Part shown: positions 49,063 through 60,489 of the stretch, piece by piece
Layout: the number at the start of each line of letters is the position of its first letter
Position numbering within the stretch: position 1 is the first letter of the stretch
Assembly: GCF_016802725.1 (NCBI RefSeq)
Contig: NC_052664.1
Coordinates: forward strand, 17,194,405-17,258,404
Direction of reading: 5' to 3'
From: Solenopsis invicta
Lineage: Eukaryota > Arthropoda > Insecta > Hymenoptera > Formicidae
Length of the DNA stretch: 64,000 nt
The notes under the pieces: model-generated
What the model was told of the DNA's origin: nothing
Database searches by the model: none
The model's input: the letters and a program-made list of their open reading frames with translations, nothing else
Translations under genes and position numbers: made by a program

Positions 49063-49298
49063 ACGGAATAGAACGGTTTTGCTGAAACTTGGCTATGGAT
49101 ACAGATTTGAAAATAATTTTCTTGGATTATCAAAGTAATAATGAAGGATATTTAATACAATGCTGCAAAATGTTTTGGCAAATTCTGGCAACCAGTTCGA
49201 ACGTTCTACATAATAATTTTGATTGTAACAAAATTAATTTTAAATTTATATCCAACTAAATTTTTAGATACTTTAGCAAAACTGTTCTTCTGTGTGTT
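49063..49298 (+). mobile_element. Repeat family Z, copy 2
   Basis: Shares TGAAAATAATTTT, ATATCCAACTAAATTTTTAG and ATACTTTA with copies 1 and 3. The two halves are inverse to each other. Confidence 0.55.
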
Positions 49299-49552
49299 TA
49301 AATCATCAATTGCTGTTTAGTAATGAATTAATAAATATTCTTTTTATGGTATACATTATCAATGTTATTGAGAAGAATAAAAAAAGTCGATTAAAAATTA
49401 TTTAAAAAATTATTAAAGTCTGTTCTTACTCAGTTAAGACTCATTTATCATATAAAACGAAATAATTCAAGCCAGCATGCATAATTTCAATGCGATATTA
49501 TAATATTCTTATAATAATAAATATATTGTATCTGCCTATAAACAATTTTACA

Positions 49553-49799
49553 GAAAAAGAATGGTTTTACTGAAGTATTTAAAAATTTAGCTAAATATAT
49601 GTCTGAAAATAATTTTACTGGACCATCAAAATAATTATATACAACGCTCAAGCCGAGTAATGGGTAATGCTGCAAAAAGATTCGCCATTCTAGCGACCAG
49701 CTTGAGCGTCCTATAATTAATTTTGATGATCTGACATTATTTTCATATATGTGTATTTAACTATATAAATGTTCAGATACTTTAATAAATCCGTGTAAA
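49553..49799 (+). mobile_element. Repeat family Z, copy 3
   Basis: GGTTTTACTGAAGTATTTA on the left pairs with the inverse of AGATACTTTAATAAAT on the right. Inner CGCTCAAGC/GCTTGAGCG also pair. Only 255 bases from copy 2. Confidence 0.6.
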
Positions 49800-50433
49800 C
49801 GTAGGTTATTTCCTCATGTTCATACTATCGAAATATCGAGGTTATGTCGCTCCTGAAGAATTGCAATGCTCGATTAGAATCGTACACAACCTGTATCATG
49901 TAGCCAGAAGAGTACTTCGCTTTAAGGAGAAGATCGGCTGTCGCGGCCGCCTTCCGGGAATTCTATTTATAGTCGAACATACCTGAATGAATGAGTCTTT
50001 CTCTCATTCGTGCGAACACGTCTACGGGGTTTCAAACAGGTTCCATCAGGTTTTACGGGCACAGCCTAATCATGCATGCAAGAAAGCTCCGCCTCGTCGG
50101 TCGGTCATTGCTTCGCTCCGATGGGTTTCTTTGCCCATGGTCATCGGCTGGCTGTGTACACCAGCTCCGGCAAGAATTCGCTCGGCATCTGCCGTCGGTG
50201 GAGCCCGGTAATTGTCCCGGATAGTGTGCCGAGTCGTAAAAGGTCGCGCAAATCTGCGAAACTCGCAAGAAGTCGCGAAAAGTCCGCGACCTTCGTAATC
50301 TTGACAAAGTACTCCAGTTACCAAGCATTCGAACAGCCCCTTTCGCTCGGCGGGTGAGACTTGCGCTCAAGGATACTCTGCGACAAACAGGCCTACAAGC
50401 GGATCTTTGTGATCGCTCGCTACACTATATGGA

Positions 50434-50515
50434 AATGTAAAAGACGATTACTCCAGCTTTAGCCTCGGTTTTTCCACATAAGAACTGGAGCAATCGTCTT
50501 TTTTTTTTGCATTGT
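50434..50515 (+). ncRNA. miRNA-like hairpin
   Basis: The 5' arm at 50439-50460 and 3' arm at 50481-50502 pair over 22 positions with two mismatches and one G-U pair. The loop is 20 bases. The conserved-looking parts are GACGATTACTCCAG and CTGGAGCAATCGTC. A further AATG/CATT pairing extends the stem beyond a bulge formed by the T-run on the right. Length, loop and near-perfect pairing fit an animal miRNA precursor. No mature miRNA was recognised, and a tiny palindromic repeat is the alternative. Confidence 0.4.
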
Positions 50516-51933
50516 TAAACTGTGCGATTCTTATTGTCTCTGTCTCTCTCTCTTCTTTTTTCTTCTTCTCTTCCTATATTTTCCTTCTAGTTTGCTGTTT
50601 GTAAAAGAGATTAAAATTCTTGATAGGAAGATAAGCGTTTTTGTATTTACCGAAGGATAGAAGATCAGACTGCGTAGAATTCATATCGTGGAGAAAACTT
50701 AATTAGAGCTGATAATATTCACGTGGCGTTAAGTCTCGTTAAGAGTACGAGAAATTCAGATAACAAGCGACAGAAAACTCGCTTCTATTATAAATCGCAT
50801 ATTTATGTAGTTGAAAATTTGTTATATTGAAAATATTATATTTAAAATAAAAGATTAAGTAAAGCGCAACACTGTTTCGCCGAGGCTGTCGCAGGGAGAC
50901 GCGATTTTTCATCTGCGATTTTACCTCTTGAATTTTTATCTCTTGAAATTATATTTGAAGATTTGCGGCAGCAACTGAAATTTAAAATCCTCAAAGTTAT
51001 AAAATCAAAAAGATTGTGACTCGAATGTTCAAATATATTCTTTTTCCCATCGCGCGCTACGACGAATGCATTATCATCTTAACAACCGCGTTATTTCCAA
51101 TTAGCAAAGGTTAATTCTATTACCATGCCGTTGAAATCATGCTTTCAGTGAAGTCTGGAATTCATTGTGCTTCCGTTGCGTTTCCGAGCGGAAGTGACCG
51201 AAAAAAACGGTGGAAAGCGTGCTGTGAATACAAAGTGGATGGAACGACGATGGCTAGTGTTACTTTTATCCGAACGATCGGAAGCGTTTATCGCGAAGTT
51301 GAGCGCGTCATGAAAGGACGAGCGCGTGCGACCGTTCCTCTTTTGAAAAATCAGGAGAAATCTGGAAAACTGCTTCCTTCTCATTCGGTGTCCCCTGTAC
51401 GCGTTGTCGCGTATCGAGCGTGGGAGATTGAATAGCGGGCGCAAATAACTTTCCTGCATATCTCGGGCGATACAGCGCGAAAGCATCGACGAGACGAAAG
51501 GAAACGTGCGCGAGATAGCCATGCTTTTACGAGACACGCGCGATAGCTCGAAGGAGACAATGGCTCACGCTCTGCGTTCGTGTTGTGCATGTCGAGACAG
51601 ACACGTGTCTGCGAAAACCGGGCAGGCGTCGCATTGAGAAACGTACTTAGTCTCGAATATCGTGCGAACAATAAACAATTGCATATGCGATTTATCGATT
51701 TTGTCGTTGCAACGCGAACGTTTCTGAAGATTTCACACGCGCGCATCCTGCAATACGCGAATGCTGCTGAAAGCATAGGCTGCCGCGCTTATGCACGTGC
51801 TTGTTTCTCTGCGTAGTTGTAGAGCTGGAAGATATGAATGTTAAATCGTGGACAAATTGAAAAGACGTAAAAGATTTAAATTGCAAGAGTGAAAAACATG
51901 CGCAGGAAAAAATTGCAAAGAGAGATGTGTTAA

Positions 51934-52528
51934 AAATGTATCGGACATACGGTCCCTGCAAAGTAAATCAAATTTGGAAATGTGTTAATAATAACATTTC
52001 AAATAAATTACGTACGTATGAAAATTGTGTGAATAAGATTAGATTTTTATTTAATAACAGATTTATAGTTTACTTAGTTATTTGTTCTATTTGTTATTAA
52101 AAATTAAATTATTTTTTACATTAAGAAAAATCACATTTTTTTCTGTAAGTATTTTAAGTATTCAAGATTTATACAAAGTTTTATTGTGATTGTTTTGTTA
52201 TTTTGAATAAATAAATGATTTTAAATAAATAAATTTTGTTTATTTTAAACTGATCTCTGCGTCACAATAAAATTTTACATAAATCACTTTAAATATTTAA
52301 AGTACTTAAATTTAAAAAAATCAGATTGTTATTATTTTTTTATTTTATTATTAATTATATTTTTATTGAGCACATATCTGTTTTTTATTGAAATAACTTT
52401 TTATCCAGATAGAAAAATATCTCTGCCAAATTTTTTCTACTACTTTCAAGTTGCAACATAAAATAATCTGTAATTTTTTCATAATTTTCTTAATATTTTT
52501 AGAAATGTCCTATTTAAATACATTCTTT
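51934..52528 (-). mobile_element. Repeat family Y, copy 3
   Basis: Opposite orientation to the other two copies. It has AATGTATCGGACATAC at the left and GAAATGTCCTATTTAAATAC at the right. It ends about 200 bases before the ratchet-type splice site. Confidence 0.7.
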
Positions 52529-52730
52529 TAACGTCTGAGCCATTTATTTTAGAAAAGTTTTGTGATATAAAAATAAAAGGGAAATTGAAGATTCGTCTGT
52601 TTACAATTTATTTTTATTTAGGTCTACAATATATTTGTGTAACTTATATAAATGCATTTCATAAATAAATTAATAATTGTAAATTAATTAAAATTATTTG
52701 CTTAAGGAGATAATTATTAATAATGCATCC

Positions 52731-52752
52731 TTTTTTTGTTTTACAGGTGAGT
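52731..52752 (+). promoter_or_regulatory. Candidate recursive-splicing ratchet point (acceptor fused to donor)
   Basis: A pyrimidine run (CTTTTTTTGTTTACAG) ends in AG at 52745-52746 and is followed at once by GTGAGT at 52747-52752. After splicing to an upstream exon, the GTGAGT would regenerate a donor, which is the definition of a zero-nucleotide recursive splice site as known from long Drosophila introns. It lies 23.2 kb downstream of the donor at 29547 on the same strand. That donor is also GTGAGT, so the exon-1 junction sequence would be rebuilt almost unchanged. Confidence 0.55.
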
Positions 52753-52803
52753 AATCTTTATGCTGTTACTTCGTTTCTACCCTGACAGAACGACTTTTTG
52801 CAT
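52747..52803 (+). other. Possible recursive-splicing (RS) exon, 57 nt
   Basis: The segment is bounded on the left by the ratchet acceptor and on the right by a second strong donor, GTGAGT at 52804-52809. Recursive sites are often defined by such a short RS-exon that is then skipped. If it were retained after the 29404 exon, the phase-2 junction would read CAG then TGA, an immediate stop. Inclusion would therefore be non-productive, as expected for an RS-exon or poison exon. An ordinary alternative cassette exon is the competing reading. Confidence 0.4.
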
Positions 52804-54404
52804 GTGAGTATCCGTCGGATTGAGAGATACGTATCTTCACGTAGTAAAATTTATTTTTTTTCAGTCTCTTTCTCCGGTAATAGATGTATTAAAAGAGCAC
52901 GCGTAGAAATTTGAATTTATGCTCGAAGCACGTTTGAATATAAGAATGAACGTTTATATATAAAATGGCAAAGCGGTCGGCATTAAAGAAACAACGAGCT
53001 CTACAATTCGTAAGCTTTAATCTTGAAATTTTAAATTTTAAAAGACGTAGAAACCAAGATTGTTTTAAATTTTTGTACGCAATAATGAAATTGTGATACA
53101 TAAATATTACTTTTCGAAACGAAAGATAACATTTACATAGCAGATAAAAATTTCGCGATTGCATAAACAATTTATATTGCATAGATTGTGTATGCTTGTT
53201 TTCACTTGTGTACTCTAGATTTACAACACATTTTTATGACACATTCCATAAGCTATCTTGATTCCCGAGAAGTATTATATAAACGTACGTTGTTTTCATA
53301 ATATCAATTCAATTCAATCGCCATGCTCCAGTTAAGGATCGTGCTGCATTCTTGCTGGAAGCGACGCGAACGAAGATCGATCGTTTTCATATTGCGCCGA
53401 TTCTCTTCCATCGCGCTCGCGAGCGGTGTTGATCGAGGATCGAGGATCGTCTTTTTGGCGAGATGCGTCGGGCGAATGGGCGGTTTCGCTTACACGCGCG
53501 GATGAAGCTGAAGAAGACGTACGAGCGAACTTGCAGCGGCGAACAAACGTTCCCGCCGATAAACTGTTTGCGTTTTCGCCTGCAGGTATCGATTCCTATA
53601 AATCGTCAGCGGTGATATTTTCGGTGCGACAGGAATCTGGTCGGGCCGTAACTCGCGATCGTTCGTATATTTTCGTTATACCGTTCACGCGAGTAAGTTG
53701 CAAGTTGCTCGAATTTTCATAAATCCGGTCTCGCGGACTGTATGAATTTTATTCAACATTGATGTTCCCGAGAAGCGCTATTGCTCTATCTTCGCTGCTT
53801 TTCGACACTCTGCCAACAACCGATGTGTGTTAATCGCGTGTTAATCGATTATCGTTCGTCGATACCGTTTTATGATCAGAGACTTGAAATTTTCTGTCTC
53901 TTCTTCTCCACGCAAGTGTCTGCCGACGGAAAGAATATTGAGTAGCGATATTTAAGAGGGTATTTATCTTTTCGAGAGCTAGAGAGGGAAAAAAAATGAT
54001 TTTTATGTGAATTTTTTTCGGAAACTATGCGGATGATTACGTGTACAAAGTTTAAAGTGAATCACTTGCGTTATTTTAGAAAAAAATTTCAAAAACATTA
54101 AAAACAGTTTTTTTTTCCTGGTTTTCGTACGATAATACGCCTTTAATGCCCAATTTCTTTACCTCTAAATAACTTTATCCATGAGATATCTTCTAGTGAA
54201 TATGGTAATTTCTAAAATTTTAGTACATTTTGTGTCGAAAGTTATTAGTATGAAGAATAGTTCCCGCTAGATACTTAACTAGATGATTTAGTGAAGAAAA
54301 AGAAAACGAATTCTTAGGTAGAATTTGACGAATATTTTTACTTGGAAGATAGCTATTGGGAAGTGTGAAGAAATTGGACATAAGACAATGTCAGATTTAA
54401 CTCA

Positions 54405-54608
54405 AAAAAAGGACCTATTAAAAGAAAAGTATTTAGTATTTGTGACTATAATTGCATAGTCACAATTACAGTCAGAAACTTTATTGCTATAGTTATTACT
54501 ATAATATTAGTTATAATAATTGTATGTTTATAGTTTTGTCAACTATGATATTATAGTTACATTTACGGTTTTTTAGTTGCATTCCAACCATCTTTTTCTC
54601 TCAGTGTA
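54405..54608. repeat. Possible diverged MITE rich in CTATAGTTA motifs
   Basis: It ends TTCTCTCAGTGTA, like families A and B, and contains GTGACTAT/ATAGTCAC hairpins. The left end (CTCAAAAAAAGG) is only weakly inverse. Low confidence. Confidence 0.3.
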
Positions 54609-55086
54609 TAAGAAATAGTAACTTTTTAGTTACAAATTTTATGAAAACTGTTTTATAAATATAATCCGCTCTTTCAAATCTTTTATTTTTATTGCGTAAA
54701 TTTCAATTGATAATTCAAGTTTGCTTGAGATGTGAAGATGAGTAGAATAGATTTTTTACAAATTACGGACTTAATCTACTATTGTTTCAATATCTTTGTT
54801 TAATCTTTGAACTTGGAGCTTATCCGAGACGTACGAGAAAAAGAGCTCTCTGTCTTCTAATATCCTACAGAAAATCATTGAAAACGCTCGATAGTGTACG
54901 GTCCAAGAAGTCAGACGGTCGTCTTAACCATAAAGTTTCGAAATAACGAAGGCGAAAGAGGCGGAGTACGCATTTATCTTTCTTCACCGATAGCTCATTT
55001 CCTCGGCACAATGGCGGGAACGCGTTCGCGCGAATCGAAGAACGAGTCGATGTCGTTCCGCCAGTGATTTCAGTTATTGGCGCTCT

Positions 55087-55287
55087 ATGAAAACTGCAAG
55101 GTATCGTAGGGATGAACAGTTAGAGGTCGGCGATTACAGCCGAGTAGTAATACCGTTGATGTTTATCAACATCCGGAAAGGTGCACTCGATATTTTAAAA
55201 TTGCAACTGCTGATGCAGCCGAATGATCACCTTGAGCCCCGACAAATAGGTCAGGCGGGAATTGAAACTTTCAATTCGATAACGTAA
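55087..55287 (+). CDS. Coding-like frame, 66 codons, unassigned
   Basis: ATG at 55087 opens a frame ending at TAA 55287. It contains protein-like text such as YSRVVIPLMFINIRKG and ILKLQLLMQPNDHLEP. A donor-like GTAAAG occurs just before the stop and another GTCAGG at about 55249, so it could be an exon of the plus-strand gene. No strong pyrimidine-tract acceptor precedes it. Third positions are only mildly GC-biased. Low confidence. Confidence 0.2.
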   Translation: MKTARYRRDEQLEVGDYSRVVIPLMFINIRKGALDILKLQLLMQPNDHLEPRQIGQAGIETFNSIT

Positions 55288-58200
55288 AGTTAACTAAAGA
55301 TCAAGATTAATTCGCTGCTTATCTTGTCGACTTTTAGTTTGTTAATTAATTATTCAATTAAGATTAATCCTCTGTATATTTCTATTAACGAGTATTATTT
55401 CTAGCGAAATATTCATACGATAACAGCTAATAGGATAAAATTAGAAGCTATATATTATTACATATTCCTATTTTCAAAAGCTAAAGTGAAATTAATATCG
55501 CAGTATAACGTGCATTAGGTTTTATTCAACATTGATCACGATAAAGTGCCACTACATTAACTTTTTATTTTATTATTTTGAATAATTATTTTATCAATAT
55601 TTATTAGTCTGTTTTAACTTATGAATAATGTATACACATTATGTCACGTGCAACTCCCATATGTGAATTATTCTATTAAATTACAAATTATGTTTTAAAC
55701 GGAAGCTTGATAAAAAGTAAAAAAAGCGATCATGTCTGTAAAAAAAAAGACACTAATATTTACAGAACAAGGTATTATACAGGTCTCCATTTACATTTTT
55801 TTTACAATATTTTTACGTTATTAATATTTAATATTTTGATTAAAAACAACGATTACATTCGTCAATGTGTTGTTCATCAATCGATAGAGGCTCAAAATTA
55901 TGAATTATTTATTAGACCGTAAAGTCTAATATAGGCCATATTAGACCTGTTGAGGTGTCAGCACTCTTAAAGGGTTGCATTAGCAAAATCTCATTTTATT
56001 GTTTAACTTTGCATAACTCGAAAGTGCACAGCCGAATAAAACGTTAAATAACCAAAACAAAATACTCAAGTGTACATATAATTTTATGAAAATACGCTCG
56101 CGTTTAAAAAGTATGAGAAAGTATGTGTCATTAAATTCTAAAATATATTTTAAAAAAATTTCGAAATGCTTAGAAATAAAAATACCTTTTAACAAATATC
56201 GGTTATTGACATATCAACGCCACTGTATAACGACAGACTACTAAACAAATAATTTCGTAAATAATCACTAGAATTCAGCACCTAATAAGGAGGCGTTACA
56301 AGTAGCCATTGTATCTATCAAGGGTCGTAATATCTATCATGGACCATCCACCTTCTCTTATAACACCATCTTCACCCTAATACTATCTTCACCTCTATGA
56401 ATACATAACAAAGTTAATATGCGTTTTTCTGTACGTGCATTTTCCGTTGCTGCAGCATCCTCGAGATTGCGCGCGGCATTCTTCTTCTTCTTCGCAAACG
56501 GTGGAAAAGTAGCGTGCTACGAATCGCGAACGTTAAATGATAAAAGAGGCGCCTTGACCCGAAAATTTTTGATGTTTATATGCTTATATAATTCACACTC
56601 AAACATGCTCCTCTTGTCATCTCGTTATCGGAGAAGTGGCTGTGAAGTGTCGCCTGTATTTCACTAAAAGCGATCTTATCCGTCTCAAACTTTCCTTTTG
56701 ACGTCATCTTTCTGGTTTCGTGAATACTTTTCCCAACATTATCGACAGAATGACATCTTATAAGACTACTCAAGAATTTTCTCTCAATTAGCGACTAATC
56801 AGAGATATAATAAACTATTGTATTTTTTTCTTTTAATCAGGGGCTTAAAAGTTAATTTCTTTTCAAATAACGCCACGTGATACTGGGGAAACGCATCTAA
56901 CAATGCATCTAATTTTCGTACTGAAATTAAAAATTGCAAACAAAATATTTTATTGAATGGAACTTAACTAATTTGTTTATTTTGCGCGATTGATAAACCA
57001 AATAGACTAATTTGCTTTAATACTTTGATATTTTTTAGCAAACCGCTAAATAATTAATATATAAAATTAATAATTGATTATTTGTTTAGATTACTGAGTG
57101 AGGAATTAATTTATAGACTTTTTATATACGTTCTCTGTTTTTGAAAAAATTTCCTAAATATCTTATAGATAATATTTTAGGCAAATTCTACGATCACACT
57201 GTCTATATAATCTAGAATTTCGAAATTTTGCGTTATTGCTCCTATTCCCCATTATCGTAGGAGGTAAGGCGAATTCCCATTGCATACTAATGCAAATTCT
57301 ATCTGCCAATCTTCTTCACACTCAACGAAGCGCATCGAGCGATAATCGATTCAGGCAAGTACCTGCCGTCAACCTTGAAATGAAAGCAAGAGAGCATCGC
57401 CATCGACTAGTTGTAAAGTTCCATTCTGTCAAACGATATCCGCAATCGATTCACAATTGGAATCAATTCGCACATTATTCGTTACAGTCTAAAAGTCTCT
57501 GAGGTTCAATATTTCATCTCACTTAATCGTCTTCAAGCATTTTGTAGACTATATTCATCCTCTAAAGATAAGGTTGGGGTCAGATACAATCTACGGCTTC
57601 GTCTATTTTATACTTTTACAAGTAATTCACAGCGACGAGAAAGGATTTACCGTAACACTTACTTTCTTTACTCATTTTGTACATTGATTAGATAAAAAAT
57701 AACACAAAGCGTATGAAGTCGCATATAAAATCTATCCTTATTTTAACGAACACTAAAAATTCACCTTGCTGTTAGATAGTTAAAATGTAATGTTTTAGAA
57801 ATCGGTCGCAAAAAAATTCTAAAATTTGTGCAAGTATTTGTTATCTCATTTTTTTAAATTGGACAAGACGAAGAAATTATCAATTAATTGAAGTTTAAAG
57901 TTTTAACTTTCTTTACTTTTAATTTAACTACTTTGTATTATTCATTATACTTGAGTTATTGTAATTTCTATAACATTGTTAATTTAAAGAAAAGAATACA
58001 TTGTTCTCTTGATCATATTTTACATAACAGGGTGGTTACAAAGCCTTTGCATGGCATTATATAAAATTAGCCTGTCAAAAAAATTATTCACAGAATTTAT
58101 TTTATTTTTATCCACATACTTATCGGGATATTGTTACTTCTCAACATGTCATCGTTATTACATATACAATCCGATTCTAAAGTTCTACGAATACATTTTG

Positions 58201-58397
58201 CAAATGATTTACAGTAATATCTAGGAATTCGATTAATTATCTTACAATTAGCCTGCAGATCTCTTTTAACGAAATTTCTTTTAAAGAATTCGTTTAATAA
58301 ACAATAATCTTAATCTTGATAAAAAGAAATCTAATGATCTCAAGTCTAATGAGATCATAGTAATAGCCAAGAAATTGGCTTTTTTTTATTCATCTGT

Positions 58398-58620
58398 ATA
58401 CTGAGACAAAAAGTTGTTAATTTGACTATATTTTTCAACATGATTCAATTTCTGCAAATCAAGTATTTATGTATTCAAGTTAAATATATGAATAAATTTA
58501 TATTAAATTAAATTTCAAACGTTTTATGTATTTGAGTTAAATGCGCGCATAAATACTTGAACTGAAGAAATTTAATCAAATTGAAAAATTTTGTCAATTT
58601 AACAAGTTATTTTCATTGTA
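58398..58620 (+). mobile_element. Repeat family B, copy 1
   Basis: Ends TACTGAGACAAAAAGTTG and, inverted, AACAAGTTATTTTCATTGTA. Inner ATACTTGA/TCAAGTATTTATG text pairs. Related to 60287-60489. Confidence 0.65.
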
Positions 58621-60286
58621 GAGAAAAGTTTTATAATTTTTATAAGTAGATTATTTCTTAATACACACTAAACTTTACTAAATTGCAATTCTAATAGCCT
58701 TTGCAGATTAATTTATTACAGAACGGAAGTTATGAAAGTTTATATAGCTACATAAAAACTTTCTAATCACCTTGTATAGCTATGGCAATATTAACATTGC
58801 TGACGCTATAACATTGCTGATTATTATTACGTACAGTTCAAATATTTAATTTGATTTTACTTGATCCGCACATTAAAGATATAATAATAAAGGTTAATTT
58901 AATCAATAATTAGCTTGTGGCAACATTTGATATTTGTATTTAATTAATTGACAGAGTCGGGAAAAAGATCGTTGCGCGACAGATGTGATCTTTCCCTGAG
59001 GTCCAGCGCTTATAATTGTTGCAAATTACATTTAATTACGTATCAAATTCCCATCAGTGTATTATTAATTGGGGCCAAAATTATGTATTCTTTTCGAATA
59101 TCATCTTGTTGCATGCATGAAAGGCGTCCGCAAAAGTTTTCCGTGCGCTACGAGCAATTATAACGGTCAATTTGAATTATGTTTTAATTAGTTCGTAGCA
59201 CGATAATTAACTCGAGTTTAGATTGTACCTCATGCGCGCGAGTAGTGTGCACAATATGTGCGATATGTTTTTCTGCATACATAGTATCTATTTTGTTTCT
59301 ACCGGTTATTGTTAACGTTCATAAAGATTAAAAATATTTGCTTATTTTATTATTTTTCGTCATCTGATTGTACATCTGTAATTCTAAATAATAAATTAAT
59401 CAAAAGCGACCGGTTTTTAAAACGTATTAGAACTTGATTAGTTAAAAGAAAAGAATTATATTTATATTTGTTTCTCCTTACTGATTATTTTGGAAAAATT
59501 GCTTTTTGCATGTTATACTACTTTACCGAAAACATACATTTTATGTATTTAGAAAGCTAAAAAATTAAAAAGAAAAATTTATTTCGTGGCTGATCCTATC
59601 TTTACATAGAGCGACTTTACTGGTTGTAATAAAGTAAACTAATATGTTCTAAAGTACTTTGGATTTACGCAAGGATAATTTCATCGTGGCTAAGAAATGA
59701 AGATGCCGATGAATTTATTGCGCATATGTTATTGCAATTATAATTTTGTGACGAGACACATCAGTATGATTTTGCGCTGACCATCGAAATTTGTGCAAGG
59801 CGATATATTTACAATCGAAATAAATTACGTTGCCATAAAAATCGTTGCAATCGACGCAATTGGTTCATCAATTGCGCAAAGTATAATAAATAACATAGTA
59901 AAATTTGATTGTGTGGTTGAAGTGCGAACGCCAAGCATTCGTCTGGTATAGGCTGCGGTTAGAATATTTTATGAAATACTCTGTGATCAGCATACATATT
60001 ACCGTCGGGAGTTGGAAGAGGTGGTGACATAAATTGAAAATCTTAGACAGGTACATGCATGTCAAATAGTGTTTTTCTCGACGGCATCGAAGTAAGAAAT
60101 CAAAAAATATTTCTTTATGCAAGAATTTGAGGTCACTATGTCATACACCACAAATGTTTCGACAAAGTCTCAGAGAATGTTCTTTAAAAGTTTTTTTTTC
60201 TTAAAATCATTTTTCACTAGGAAATTGATAATTCTCTCTACAATGTTAAATTCAGTAAAAATTAATTGTAATATTATCGAGTCGTG

Positions 60287-60489
60287 CACTGAGAAAAAAG
60301 TCGTTAACTTGATTAAACTTTTCAGCTCGAAATTTTTCCAGTTCGAGTATTTATGTATTTGATATAAGTACGTAAAACACTTGAGCTTCAGTTTAAGCAA
60401 TTACATATTTAACTTAAATACATAAATATTTAAACTGAAGAAATTCTAAGTTGAAAAATTTAGTCAAGTTAACTTTTATTCTCAGTGTA
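60287..60489 (+). mobile_element. Repeat family B, copy 2
   Basis: Ends CACTGAGAAAAAAGTCG and, inverted, AACTTTTATTCTCAGTGTA. The interior has CTTCAGTTTAA against TTTAAACTGAAG. It shares CTGAGAAAAAA termini with family A. Confidence 0.7.

Noticed and set aside
49987..50370. Five overlapping frames of 74-105 codons
   Set aside because: Mutually exclusive on both strands, with no codon bias like that at 47.5 kb.
51139..51961. Several 78-131-codon frames on both strands
   Set aside because: They overlap in three frames in a CpG-rich patch and have no protein-like motif; treated as base-composition shadows.
53577..53590. Second ratchet-like site CCTGCAG|GTATCG
   Set aside because: The donor half is weak (+5 is not G) and the pyrimidine tract is interrupted.
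57236..57502. 88-codon plus frame with GAG|GTAAGG donor-like site
   Set aside because: No acceptor, and the translation lacks recognisable order or bias.
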